Assembly: GCA_021773975.1 (NCBI GenBank)
Contig: JAJFJN010000065.1
Coordinates: 1-43,895 of the forward strand
Origin: Gammaproteobacteria bacterium
GTDB taxonomy: Bacteria; Pseudomonadota; Gammaproteobacteria; Chromatiales; Chromatiaceae
Reading direction: 5' to 3'
Length of the DNA: 43,895 nt
The notes under the pieces: generated by a model
The model's input: only the letters and a program-made list of their open reading frames with translations
What the model was told of the DNA's origin: nothing
Database searches by the model: none
Shown here: piece by piece, positions 15,684 through 24,975 of the stretch
Position numbering within the stretch: the stretch's first letter is position 1
Layout: each line of letters opens with the position of its first letter
Position numbers and translations under genes: made by a program

Positions 15684-17813
15684 ATGCTTAACACTGCTCC
15701 AGATCTCTTCTCATACCGCAAATTTTGGGCTCACCGTTTTGGTACAGCCCCCGTATTGCCCATGTCAAAAGAGGAGATGGATCAACTGGGCTGGGACAGC
15801 TGCGACGTTATCCTCATCACAGGCGATGCCTATGTAGACCACCCTAGCTTTGGTATGGCGCTAATTGGCCGTTTACTAGAGATGCAGGGCTTCCGCGTGG
15901 GCATCATTTCACAACCTGACTGGCAGGATAAAAAGGCCTTCCAAAAGCTTGGGCGGCCCAATCTCTATTTTGGCGTAACCGCAGGCAACATGGACTCAAT
16001 GGTCAACCGTTACACTGCAGACAAACGCATTCGCAGTGACGACGCTTATTCTCCTGACGGCGCCGCTGGTCTAAGGCCAGATCGCTCAGTCGTTGTCTAC
16101 TCTCAGCGCGCTAAAGAGGCCTACAAAGGCGTACCTGTCATCATCGGTGGAATTGAAGCGAGCCTTCGCCGTATTGCTCATTATGACTACTGGTCTGACA
16201 AGGTCAGGCACTCCGTGCTCCCTGATTCCAAAGCAGATATGCTCCTTTTCGGCAATGCCGAGCGTGCCATTGTGGAGGTTACACACCGATTGGCCAACGG
16301 TGAAAAAATCAGTGATATCCAAAATGTTCGGGGCAGCTGCATCATGCGCAACGGTGTACCCGATGGTTTTGCGGAGGTCGACCATACCTTACCCGATGCC
16401 CCTGTCCCTATAGTCAAACCACCCAACCCTTATGCATCCAAACCTGAGTGTGACAATGCAGCCAGCCTGGAACAGACCCTACCCATCAAACAAAAAACAG
16501 TGGTCAATGCTGACCGTGACCATACCGTTTTACGGCTGCCTTCATACAGCCAGGTAGCCAACGATAAAGTGCTTTTTGCACATGCCGCTAGAATCGCACA
16601 TCTGGAGACCAACCCAGGCAATGCCCGCGCACTGATTCAACAACACGGCAAACGTGACCTTTGGATTAATCCCCCTCCCATTCCACTGGAAACCCATGAG
16701 CTGGATCAGATCTACACACCACCCTATACACGCAAGCCCCATCCAGCCTATGGCACAGCCAAGATCCCTGCATGGGAGATGATCCGCTTCTCCATCAATA
16801 TCATGCGCGGTTGCTTTGGTGGCTGCACCTTCTGCTCTATCACTGAGCATGAAGGGCGTATTGTGCAAAATCGCTCCGAAGACTCTATCATCCAGGAAAT
16901 GGAGGCTATCCGTGACGAAACACCTGGCTTTACCGGCACCATCTCTGATCTTGGCGGCCCCACAGCCAACATGTATCGTCTACGCTGCAAAGATCCAAAA
17001 ATAGAATCCATCTGCCGTAAACCTTCCTGTATCTACCCAAAAATATGTAAAACACTAGGAATAGATCATGGCCCATTAACCAGCCTCTATCGGCGCGCCC
17101 GGCAGGTTAAAGGCATAAAAAGGGTGTTTATTGCATCCGGACTGAGATATGACCTTGCTATCCACTCTCCTGAATACCTACAGGAGCTGATTACACATCA
17201 TGTTGGAGGCTACCTGAAGATAGCCCCTGAACATACCGAACAAGAGCCGCTGGATACAATGATGAAACCCAGCATCGAGATCTACGACAAATTCAAACGT
17301 GAATTTGATCGATACTCCAAAGCAGCAGGTAAAGAGCAGTACCTCATCCCTTACTTCATGGCAGCACACCCAGGAACAACCGACAAAGACATGCTGGAGC
17401 TGGCACTCTGGCTCAAAAAGAATGGATTTCGACTGGATCAGGTGCAGGCCTTCTTGCCCACGCCATTCGCTATTGCAGCAGACATGTACTACACCGGCTT
17501 TAATACCCTGAAAGCCATACGCAAGGATAGCAAGCAGATATTTACAGCCAAGGGTCTACGCCAGCGTCGCCTGCAAAAAGCGCTACTGCGTTACCACGAC
17601 CCAAAGAACTGGCCCATGCTGCGCGAGGCTCTCAAAGAGATGGGGCGTGCAGATCTTATCGGAAACGGAAAACGCCACCTTGTACCATCATGGCAACCAG
17701 GGAGCGAAAAGAGAGGGGGTGACACGCTAAAAAAACCCAAGCCAGCGATAAAACAAAGGACAATGGTTAAAAAGAAAACACCACAAAAAAACAAGCCCCG
17801 CCGGAGATCATAA
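15684..17813 (+). CDS. ygiQ: YgiQ-family radical SAM protein
   Basis: 709 residues, typical of the YgiQ (UPF0313) family, whose reaction is not established. The N-terminal part (about 1-330) contains [17 protein letters not shown], a B12-binding-like region. The radical SAM core follows with [16 protein letters not shown]; its cysteines 377, 381 and 384 have the standard CxxxCxxC spacing and should hold a [4Fe-4S] cluster. Further family signatures are [10 protein letters not shown] and the cysteine-rich [13 protein letters not shown]. The C-terminus is a lysine/proline-rich tail. It is transcribed divergently from the heme-SUMF1 pair and convergently with the NnrS-family gene, with 18 bp between stops. 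Confidence 0.93.
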   Translation: MLNTAPDLFSYRKFWAHRFGTAPVLPMSKEEMDQLGWDSCDVILITGDAYVDHPSFGMALIGRLLEMQGFRVGIISQPDWQDKKAFQKLGRPNLYFGVTAGNMDSMVNRYTADKRIRSDDAYSPDGAAGLRPDRSVVVYSQRAKEAYKGVPVIIGGIEASLRRIAHYDYWSDKVRHSVLPDSKADMLLFGNAERAIVEVTHRLANGEKISDIQNVRGSCIMRNGVPDGFAEVDHTLPDAPVPIVKPPNPYASKPECDNAASLEQTLPIKQKTVVNADRDHTVLRLPSYSQVANDKVLFAHAARIAHLETNPGNARALIQQHGKRDLWINPPPIPLETHELDQIYTPPYTRKPHPAYGTAKIPAWEMIRFSINIMRGCFGGCTFCSITEHEGRIVQNRSEDSIIQEMEAIRDETPGFTGTISDLGGPTANMYRLRCKDPKIESICRKPSCIYPKICKTLGIDHGPLTSLYRRARQVKGIKRVFIASGLRYDLAIHSPEYLQELITHHVGGYLKIAPEHTEQEPLDTMMKPSIEIYDKFKREFDRYSKAAGKEQYLIPYFMAAHPGTTDKDMLELALWLKKNGFRLDQVQAFLPTPFAIAADMYYTGFNTLKAIRKDSKQIFTAKGLRQRRLQKALLRYHDPKNWPMLREALKEMGRADLIGNGKRHLVPSWQPGSEKRGGDTLKKPKPAIKQRTMVKKKTPQKNKPRRRS

Positions 17814-17831
17814 TGTCACTGTTTTCTCTTG

Positions 17832-19025
17832 CTAGGCTTCACACAGCATCTTTACATACCGCAATGACCACAGCAGAAATAGCGCAATCCATAAAGCAGC
17901 CGAAGCAAGGATCAGATTAACGTACCAGGTGGCATCAAGATTCAGACTTAACCCACTCAATACTCTAACAACAACAATCAACTGCACCAACATAAACAAC
18001 CCAACGGCATAGCGATCTGCTTTGGGCTTGCGCCCAGAGTGTCCCAGAATAATTCGTGAGCCAAAGCCAACAGCGATGGTCGTGAAGTAGCCTATTGCAA
18101 TCACATGCAGGGGGATTTTCTCAAAAAACAGTGGTCTCCCCTCCATAAAATAGTGTGTAAACCCTTCCAAAAAGAATAGAAAAAAGCCAACAGGTATCCA
18201 CATAAGCGACAAGTACAAAACCCACAGAATGGGCTCCACTTTAAAAAATGGCAGCCGCCATTTAATAATTTCCCACAGTGTAATTGTAGCCAGACAGAGA
18301 TCTACAACAAAACCATACTGATCCAACTGTAGCGTTTTCAGAAAAACCTTTACCACTAACAATGTAAAGATAGTTTCCAGAAAAAACCGGCTTTTATTGG
18401 CTTTGTATCCCTCCACTTTTCCTTCTGTAAAGAAAGGAATCATCTTCTGGCTTAGCGTCAATATCATCATAAAGAGGTAGAGAAAAAACCCTATATCTAT
18501 AGATGATCGTTGCAACAAATCCCCTGTTACACCAAGCCAGGGCAGCAAAAAAAGCAAGTGGGACAATCCACCCATAGCAAGAGCCAGCAATATCCAGTTG
18601 GTGTCATACCTATTTTCAACACTACTTTGAAGGTGTGCGGTTACAAACACTTTACACACCAAAGCGTAGGCAACAAAGATACCGACTCCTGCAGCAGCAA
18701 TCATTTTTATTGCACTGTACAGTGAAAGTACAAAAAATAAAGAAGAGAGATTAAAAACTAAAAAAACCAGCAAATACTGCGATCGAGCAACGGGTGGTGT
18801 CGCAAAAAACCGGGGAGCCATCGTAAATAAAAATGCTGTAAAAAACTGTGTAAATACCAAAAACAGCATGGCATACACATGATAAACAGGCAGTGCAATC
18901 AGAGCGGAGGCAGCCCCCATATAGTGCGCCACCAAAAGCCCCATGTAGACTACAGCATTTGCAATAGCACCAAGAAAGAAGAGCTTATGTGGTTTTGAAG
19001 AGAGATTAGTAAACAAGCGAATCAT
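17832..19025 (-). CDS. NnrS-family polytopic membrane protein
   Basis: 397 residues with about twelve hydrophobic segments. The opening (SKPHKLFFLGAIANAVVYMG, then LPVYHVYAMLFLVFTQFFTAFLFTMAPRFFATPP) and the late segment LHVIAIGYFTTIAVGFGSRI plus LGHSGRKPKADRY match the NnrS pattern, including the histidines proposed to bind heme or copper. NnrS proteins protect iron pools from nitric oxide stress in denitrifiers such as Vibrio and Rhodobacter. The match is clear in the landmark motifs, but the gene is diverged between them. No denitrification gene is in the window; the cytochrome-SUMF1 genes three kilobases away are the nearest possible link. The upstream region shows no strong promoter. Confidence 0.78.
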   Translation of the reverse strand: MIRLFTNLSSKPHKLFFLGAIANAVVYMGLLVAHYMGAASALIALPVYHVYAMLFLVFTQFFTAFLFTMAPRFFATPPVARSQYLLVFLVFNLSSLFFVLSLYSAIKMIAAAGVGIFVAYALVCKVFVTAHLQSSVENRYDTNWILLALAMGGLSHLLFLLPWLGVTGDLLQRSSIDIGFFLYLFMMILTLSQKMIPFFTEGKVEGYKANKSRFFLETIFTLLVVKVFLKTLQLDQYGFVVDLCLATITLWEIIKWRLPFFKVEPILWVLYLSLMWIPVGFFLFFLEGFTHYFMEGRPLFFEKIPLHVIAIGYFTTIAVGFGSRIILGHSGRKPKADRYAVGLFMLVQLIVVVRVLSGLSLNLDATWYVNLILASAALWIALFLLWSLRYVKMLCEA

Positions 19026-19148
19026 AGGCTTAAAGCCAGCTTGGGTTTATAGGCTAGATGCTATTTAAATAGACTGCTTTTATTAAATCTATAACTTTTT
19101 ACTATTATATCGCTTAAGCCAAAAAATGAAGCATCAAACGCTAGATAC

Positions 19149-19183
19149 AAAAAAGCACAGCACCGCTCATGCAGTGCCGTGCT
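19149..19183 (-). terminator. Rho-independent terminator of tpx
   Basis: On the minus strand a 13-bp stem (AGCACGGCACTGC with GCGGTGCTGTGCT, two G-T type mismatches) closes on a 4-base loop and ends in six T residues. It lies 17 bp after the tpx stop. Confidence 0.88.
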
Positions 19184-19199
19184 CTGATAATGCTGTTAA

Positions 19200-19745
19200 C
19201 TACTGACAGGTTCCGCAACAACTAGCACCCTGAGAGCTGGTGCCTTTGGCTCCAGCAATAGCTGCATCATAATTAGGCTCTTCTGTAATCTCAGATACAA
19301 TCTCTTTATACGCAATTCGGCCATCTTTATTCACAACGAAGATAGCCCTACAGGTGAGACCAGCTAAAGGGCCATCGGCAAGCAATACACCGTAGGCATT
19401 AGCAAAGCTTTTGTTTACAAAATCACTGACAACCGTCAGATTATCAATTCCTTCTGTTGTACAGAATCTTGTCGCTGCAAATGGCAGATCCATAGAGACA
19501 ACAACAACCTCTACTCCTTCAATCTTTGCGGCTTCTACATTAAAACGCCTTGTCTCAGCGGCACATACTTCTGTATCAAGCGAAGGAACCACTACAATTA
19601 GCTGCGTTTTATCGCTAGCACCACCGACAACCTTATCTTCCAATCCTTTTGAATTAACTAAAGTGACCTGTGGAGCCACATCACCCATATTGATTTCAGT
19701 ACCACTCAGCGCACATGGATTACCTTTCAGTGTAACTGTTGCCAT
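19200..19745 (-). CDS. tpx: Thiol peroxidase (Tpx) with a cysteine-rich C-terminal tail
   Basis: Tpx is an atypical 2-Cys peroxiredoxin that reduces hydrogen peroxide and alkyl hydroperoxides with thioredoxin. 181 residues: peroxidatic Cys61 lies in PSLDTEVCAAETRRFN and resolving Cys95 in ATRFCTTEG, at the same numbers as in E. coli Tpx. The core ends near residue 168, where family members normally stop. An extra tail follows with CCGTC (Cys176, 177, 180). Cys11 and Cys132 are further non-catalytic cysteines. AGGAG sits 6-7 bases before the ATG. A strong terminator follows, so it is a single-gene unit. The tail could bind metal or relay disulfides, which is inference. Confidence 0.95.
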   Translation of the reverse strand: MATVTLKGNPCALSGTEINMGDVAPQVTLVNSKGLEDKVVGGASDKTQLIVVVPSLDTEVCAAETRRFNVEAAKIEGVEVVVVSMDLPFAATRFCTTEGIDNLTVVSDFVNKSFANAYGVLLADGPLAGLTCRAIFVVNKDGRIAYKEIVSEITEEPNYDAAIAGAKGTSSQGASCCGTCQ

Positions 19746-19964
19746 AATTTTCTCCTCATTTACAGGCTAATCATTAAACGTTATTTCGCACAGCTGCGAC
19801 CCGCGCAGAAATCAAGCAATCACCTTACTATCAATTAGATAGCCAACCTGAAATACGTTAACGTTGTGGTAAATTACAAGAAATGTTACGTCAGACCTTA
19901 TTGCGCCACACAATACCAGCCACACAAGGAGGGAGCAAGCCTTTTGGAGAAGTCTATTAGCAGG

Positions 19965-20681
19965 CTAAAATTCAATTTGCGAGGCATCATCACTAGGTAG
20001 GCAAATACTAAAACAACTCCCACCAATCTTAGATTGATTTGTCATGCAAATAGAACCCGTTTTTCCATTATATTGATGCAGCCCTGCTACAATTCGTGAA
20101 AAGAAAAGCCCAAGCCCCGTCGTACTATTAGAGACATCAATATCTGTATTACAGCGCTCCTGTTGCTGGTTCTCCATCAACATATGCTCAGGGTAACCTT
20201 TCCCATCATCCTCTACACTTAATATCAGAAAACCATCTTTTTCTAATGCTTTGAGTATTATCTTTGAGCAGGTATATCGAGCTGCATTATTAATTGCATT
20301 ATCAAGCACGCCATAAACCAAACCTTTGTCCATTTTACAGTTTAAACCTTCTGGGCAATCAATGATTAGCTTAATACTTTTATCCTGCAAAACAGCCGCA
20401 TACTCAGCCGCAATCTCAGCTAAAAAATCATCTATATAGTAAAAATCATCTTGTAATGCAAAATTCTCTGCACCTACCTTATATAAAGCTAACAAGCGGA
20501 CTAAGTTATTATTGACGCGCTTAATTTCATATTTGAAATCAGCATACTTTTTACCCACAATTTCATCCTGAGCCTGAAGAACTTCTATTCTATCCAAAAA
20601 CAGTGCTAAGGAATTTTTGACATCATGAATCGTAAGTGCAAGTGCTGCTTCAAAGTGTTTTTTTTGTGAGTCAGATGTCAT
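19965..20681 (-). CDS. Short histidine kinase without a sensor domain
   Basis: 238 residues. A HisKA-like helix pair opens the protein with the probable phospho-accepting His19 (LTIHDVKNSLALFLD), and a HATPase_c domain fills about 95-230: N-box LDNAINNAARYT, G1 VEDDGKGYPEHM and G2 TGLGLFFSRIVAG. There is no signal, membrane or PAS region, so it is a cytosolic kinase that must receive its signal through a partner. It lies 15 bp after the receiver-TPR regulator and is surely co-transcribed with it. An anti-regulator or phosphatase role toward that receiver is also possible. Confidence 0.87.
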   Translation of the reverse strand: MTSDSQKKHFEAALALTIHDVKNSLALFLDRIEVLQAQDEIVGKKYADFKYEIKRVNNNLVRLLALYKVGAENFALQDDFYYIDDFLAEIAAEYAAVLQDKSIKLIIDCPEGLNCKMDKGLVYGVLDNAINNAARYTCSKIILKALEKDGFLILSVEDDGKGYPEHMLMENQQQERCNTDIDVSNSTTGLGLFFSRIVAGLHQYNGKTGSICMTNQSKIGGSCFSICLPSDDASQIEF

Positions 20682-20696
20682 TATTGTAATCTCTTA

Positions 20697-22358
20697 CTAC
20701 TTTTTTAGTGCTTCCAACATTTTTGTTAATTCAGCATGCCGCTTATTGACTTTGCCTGCTTTCTGTACGCGATCAAGATGTCGTTTTGCTTTAAATAAAA
20801 GCTGATCATCCACACCATTTTGCTTCATCAGCATAATACAAGCTAAAGCAGCATTAAGATTAAATGCCTTGCTATTTGGTGCCTTTTCAGATGCCTGTTC
20901 AAGCAGCTCAAGCGACTCTTTAAGTTTGCCTGACTCTGCCAGCCTGATGCCCTCTTTATTTAAAGCTCGCAACGCTTCTGTTGATTTATTAATAATCTCA
21001 GACAGCTCATCAGCATGCCCAGTCTCATTAACTATATCTCTCAGCTTACTCAGCAGCACATCATCATCATGATTATTTTCTGCCAAACTGCTAACAATTG
21101 TTGTGCCAAGTTTTACATTATCAAGCTTCAATGCAGTGGCAGCGAGCTTCATTGCGGCTTTATCAGGAATAGAACCCAAATTTTCCTGGTATATCTTTTC
21201 CGCCTGCCCTAAGAATTTATTTGCCTCTACTTTTCCATCCTTTCCTGCATGCACATCTGCAGTTGCAGTCACAACCTGAAGCAAGTCAGCTGGATTTTCT
21301 TTAAGCTGGTCTCGAGCTTCCTTTAGGTTGCTTAGCACTTTAAGTGTATCCCCTCTCTCAAGCAGTACATCATTCATTCCTAGGTATTCTTTAGAGGATT
21401 TAAAACAAGAATGTGTACCATATTGAATGGCAGCCCGATAAGCGCTTCCTGCAATATCTAACTCACCATTTTCCTTGGCAAGCTCTCCTAATTCACACTG
21501 ACGAGATATGGTTTTTGGTGAGATTCGTGCCGCTGCTGCAAGTCTTTTCTGTGCCTCAATTTTATTATTTAAGGCCAAATTGCATTTTGCAGACCAATCA
21601 TAGGCCTCCATGTAATATTTACATTCATCCGTTAGTTCATCAAACAGCACAACAGCATCAGTATATTTTTCAAGATGATAATACACTTGTCCCAAACCAA
21701 ATTTGGCCCACGGCATATATTTTTGAGCTAAAATTTTCTGAAAAAATTCAACTGCTTTTTCATATTGCTTGCTTCTTAGGTAGAAACTACCTAAAAGCTT
21801 AGCAATATCAAGTGTATATCGTGACTTGCTAGTCAGTTTATGCTCTGCAATTTCTATTGCCTTATTAAGGCGTTTAGCAAACATTGCCTCATAGATGTCC
21901 ATCAATGCATCTTTTTTCTTCAGCGCCTTGACTAAGCGGTGCTGTAGAAGCTCTTTGGTAAAAGGCTTTGCAATATAGTCATCAGGCTGGCACTCAATAG
22001 CACCTAATACACGATGCCGTGATGTCTCAGCTGTAATCATAATGAATAGACAACTAGGCTTAATAAAGCCCATATAATGGGCTTCTTCCAATACCTGATG
22101 ACCATCCTTACCATCACCTAGATTATAATCACATAATATTATGTCGTATGAGGTGCGCTGGATCTTATCTATTGCATCCTTGCCATTACTGGCAAAGTCA
22201 GTATTTTCTTCCCCAAGATCTCGAAGCATACGGCGAGCAGCAATCCGCATATCAGAAAAATCATCAATGATTAGAATTTGACGATCAGCAATAGACAGTT
22301 GTGGATCACCCCGTACCTTTCGAAGGTGAGCCCCCATAAGAATATCCGCATTACTCAT
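20697..22358 (-). CDS. Response regulator: receiver domain plus TPR array
   Basis: 553 residues. The receiver domain (about 26-150) is complete: acidic pair Asp32-Asp33 (LIIDDFSD), phospho-acceptor Asp77 (DIILCDYNLGDGKDG), the switch threonine in MITAETS and the lysine in IAKPF. The rest is helical repeats: TPR units around 190-290 (LLGSFYLRSKQYEKAVEFFQ) and less regular repeats to the C-terminus (SLELLEQASEKAPNSKAFN). There is no DNA-binding or enzyme domain, so output is by protein-protein contact. It is the first gene of a two-gene unit with the sensorless kinase. A TPR output paired with a soluble kinase suggests control of a complex such as motility or surface structures, but the partner is not visible. 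Confidence 0.9.
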   Translation of the reverse strand: MSNADILMGAHLRKVRGDPQLSIADRQILIIDDFSDMRIAARRMLRDLGEENTDFASNGKDAIDKIQRTSYDIILCDYNLGDGKDGHQVLEEAHYMGFIKPSCLFIMITAETSRHRVLGAIECQPDDYIAKPFTKELLQHRLVKALKKKDALMDIYEAMFAKRLNKAIEIAEHKLTSKSRYTLDIAKLLGSFYLRSKQYEKAVEFFQKILAQKYMPWAKFGLGQVYYHLEKYTDAVVLFDELTDECKYYMEAYDWSAKCNLALNNKIEAQKRLAAAARISPKTISRQCELGELAKENGELDIAGSAYRAAIQYGTHSCFKSSKEYLGMNDVLLERGDTLKVLSNLKEARDQLKENPADLLQVVTATADVHAGKDGKVEANKFLGQAEKIYQENLGSIPDKAAMKLAATALKLDNVKLGTTIVSSLAENNHDDDVLLSKLRDIVNETGHADELSEIINKSTEALRALNKEGIRLAESGKLKESLELLEQASEKAPNSKAFNLNAALACIMLMKQNGVDDQLLFKAKRHLDRVQKAGKVNKRHAELTKMLEALKK

Positions 22359-22622
22359 AACATCATGTATTTCATAAGGTTGCGACTAAATAATCTTGCA
22401 CGTAAGTGGCGCATCAAAATTATAGATCTGGCACTACAAATTGCCTCTCTGTCAGTTTAACGGCTAGGATTAAAAAAGCTTGAAGATTATATGAGATTCA
22501 AACAGCCAATTTTTGGCTCAAAACACAAAGAAATAGACTACTGAAGAAATTGACCAGAGCTGGGATTAGGATTTACGTCAAGCCTGCGTAATCACCAAAG
22601 GCATTAACAAAGAACGGGGTCC

Positions 22623-23552
22623 TTAATCATGAAAATCAAGCGTAAACTGTTTTTTAAATTCTTTGATCTCTTCAAGAAAGGTGCCTTCATCTAAACGCAG
22701 GCAACCTGACAATCTTGCATCCGGCTTAACACGGAGTTCCCATAATTTCACATGCTGATCAACGAAGAGGATTTCAGTCTCAGGAAATACTGTTTTAACG
22801 CCATCAACAACTTCCTGAATAGTGAGATTACGTGTTGTTAAGTCATAGATATCAGGCTTAAGATCAGTTGCAAGCATTGCTTCCAAGCAATCTGTCGTGT
22901 CATCTATATGGATATAAGCCCTCGCCTGAGTTCCAGCGCCATTGACAGTAATCCGTTGCCCTGAAGCAGCTTCAAACATAAAACGATTTAGCCTAGCTTC
23001 AAATCGCATACTTTTACTATAGCCATACACATTTGCAGTGCGCAGAATATATGCAGGCATTTTTTGCTGCAGCCGCACAACATGCTCCTCACCACGTAGC
23101 TTGGATATTCCGTAATAGGTCGAGGGTTCAGGTGGTGTACCTACTCCTACCTCCTGATCAGAGCTGCCGTAGATAGCTGAGCTACTCGCATAGATAAGCC
23201 GTGATACATCACTCTCTTCAACAGCATAGACTACCTCAGCTGTCCCCCAATGATTTACTTGCTCTAGCAGGTGTGGATTATGGTCTGAAAAGGGCTTAGT
23301 CACCTTGGCAGCAAAATGATAAACCACATCAACACCACTTAATGATTTGCGCAGCTTACGAGAATCAAGCAAATCACCATTAATAAAAGTCACCTTATCT
23401 CTGGGGAATTTTCTAACCCCAATAAACAGATTATAGTTACCACGGCTAAGGTTGTCGTAGATTATAACCTGGGTAACATCAGGCCGCTCTGCGAGCCGGT
23501 AGGCCAATTCAGTTCCAATGTAACCTGCGCCACCTGTAATCAGTACTCTCAT
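22623..23552 (-). CDS. NAD-dependent epimerase/dehydratase (extended SDR)
   Basis: 309 residues with the N-terminal Rossmann signature GGAGYIG (7-13), SSSAIYGS, the catalytic YxxxK (TYYGISKLRG, about 147) and a C-terminal substrate domain ending in FKKQF. Extended SDR enzymes of this kind epimerise, dehydrate or reduce nucleotide sugars. The substrate cannot be read from the sequence. Its ATG abuts the cysH stop codon with no spacer, so it is the third gene of the cysC-cysH operon. This placement suggests a sugar that is later sulfated, or simply a hitchhiking gene. Confidence 0.87.
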   Translation of the reverse strand: MRVLITGGAGYIGTELAYRLAERPDVTQVIIYDNLSRGNYNLFIGVRKFPRDKVTFINGDLLDSRKLRKSLSGVDVVYHFAAKVTKPFSDHNPHLLEQVNHWGTAEVVYAVEESDVSRLIYASSSAIYGSSDQEVGVGTPPEPSTYYGISKLRGEEHVVRLQQKMPAYILRTANVYGYSKSMRFEARLNRFMFEAASGQRITVNGAGTQARAYIHIDDTTDCLEAMLATDLKPDIYDLTTRNLTIQEVVDGVKTVFPETEILFVDQHVKLWELRVKPDARLSGCLRLDEGTFLEEIKEFKKQFTLDFHD

Positions 23553-24233
23553 CTATTTTTTCTCAACCAACTCTGTATGTAAACCGCATTCTGTTTTTTT
23601 CATACCAAACCATCTACCTGCTCGCTCATCACCTGATGGATCCACCTTTCGCGTGCAAGGCTCACAACCAATACTCAAATACCCTTTCTCTTCCAAAGGA
23701 TGAGGGGGCAAATTATGCAGCTTTCGATAGTAAAAAATATCCTTATTCGTCCAATGCAAAACAGGATGATAACGCAAAGTGCCAAATGGCCCTTTTATAA
23801 CAGACCCCATCGTCTTTCGATGCGCACTCTGCTCCGCCCTGATGCCATTAATCCAAACATCATGCGCTATCAACACAGGTTCAAGGGGCTGAATTTTATT
23901 CAGATAACAACAATGATCAGGGTCAGATGCAAAATAAAGATTACCATCGGCATCACACTGCAAACTTTTAGATACCACTGATCTTGTATTTATCACCTCT
24001 ATTCCAAGCAATTCTGCAATCTGATCTCTATAGATAAGAGTCTCTGGAAAGTGAAATCCTGTATCAATAAAGTAGACGGGGATCTCTTTCGAGATTGATG
24101 TAACAATATGCAGCAATGGAATGCTATGGGTCTGAAATGATGAGCCAATAAACAATTTAAGCCCATCATCCAGAAACCCATTAATACGCTGTTCTATCTC
24201 AGTCGTTTTCTCTTTGAAATACTGTGCATCCAT
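23553..24233 (-). CDS. cysH: Adenylylsulfate (APS-type) reductase, CysH family
   Basis: 226 residues. This cytoplasmic thioredoxin-dependent enzyme reduces APS (or PAPS) to sulfite and AMP (or PAP). Cluster-ligand pairs Cys108-Cys109 (DHCCYLNK) and Cys190/Cys193 (SIGCEPCTR) mark the [4Fe-4S]-containing, APS-preferring group, unlike E. coli CysH which lacks them. The catalytic cysteine is Cys216 in ECGLH. The PP-loop region is FIGSSFQTHSIPLLH, slightly unusual at its start. It is the second gene of the operon, 22 bp after cysC. An APS-specific reductase next to an APS kinase is redundant unless PAPS has another use or the enzyme accepts both substrates. Confidence 0.92.
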   Translation of the reverse strand: MDAQYFKEKTTEIEQRINGFLDDGLKLFIGSSFQTHSIPLLHIVTSISKEIPVYFIDTGFHFPETLIYRDQIAELLGIEVINTRSVVSKSLQCDADGNLYFASDPDHCCYLNKIQPLEPVLIAHDVWINGIRAEQSAHRKTMGSVIKGPFGTLRYHPVLHWTNKDIFYYRKLHNLPPHPLEEKGYLSIGCEPCTRKVDPSGDERAGRWFGMKKTECGLHTELVEKK

Positions 24234-24255
24234 AAAAATCTCTCAGCGATGCTGA

Positions 24256-24867
24256 CTACTGCAAATTAATTACGCCTCTATCACTTAAGAGTTTAATAAC
24301 TTGATCAGCACAAGCATCCAATTCCTGCGTGCCTGTTTCTACATGCGCCTCAGGCGTAGTTGGCTCTTCATAGGGTGAGGATATGCCCGTAAATTGTGGG
24401 ATCACTCCTGCTCGCGCCTTAGCATAAAGACCTTTAACATCTCTCGACTCACAAACCTCAAGTGATGAATCACAAAAAATCTCATAGAAATCACCATGTG
24501 GGGTTACACTTCGGGCCAGCTCACGGTCTTGACGGAAGGGTGAGATGAATGCAGTAAGCACCACAATACCAGCCTCAAGAAATAGCTTTGCAAGTTCACC
24601 AATACGACGGATATTTTCAGTACGATCATCATCAGAAAAACCAAGATCAGAGCAGAGACCGTGGCGAACATTATCTCCATCCAGCACGAATGTCCGAACA
24701 CCCATAGCATGTAGCTTATCCTCTACCGCATGTGCCAGCGTTGACTTGCCTGAACCAGAAAGCCCGGTAAACCACAAAACAGCACTCTTATGACTATTCT
24801 GCTGCTCACGTAATTCACGTGTTACCGTTGCATGATGCCAGACAACATTGGTGCTTTTTTCATCCAT
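24256..24867 (-). CDS. cysC: Adenylylsulfate kinase (CysC)
   Basis: 203 residues. CysC phosphorylates APS with ATP to give PAPS in the cytoplasm. The P-loop GLSGSGKST (about 35-43) is intact, followed by [19 protein letters not shown] and the [13 protein letters not shown] region with the conserved serine; [13 protein letters not shown] is the usual C-terminal lid. GGGTGGG lies 6-7 bases before the ATG. It is the first gene of a cysC-cysH-epimerase operon. ATP sulfurylase is not in the window. PAPS could serve assimilation or a sulfotransferase. Confidence 0.95.
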   Translation of the reverse strand: MDEKSTNVVWHHATVTRELREQQNSHKSAVLWFTGLSGSGKSTLAHAVEDKLHAMGVRTFVLDGDNVRHGLCSDLGFSDDDRTENIRRIGELAKLFLEAGIVVLTAFISPFRQDRELARSVTPHGDFYEIFCDSSLEVCESRDVKGLYAKARAGVIPQFTGISSPYEEPTTPEAHVETGTQELDACADQVIKLLSDRGVINLQ

Positions 24868-24975
24868 CTTTTCCCACCCTCTAGAATTTAAATTTGAAAT
24901 TATAATCGCTGGCTATTATCCCACCTTCTGGATAACAAAGCAGCTGCAACACGGATATATCTATAGGACAAATAG

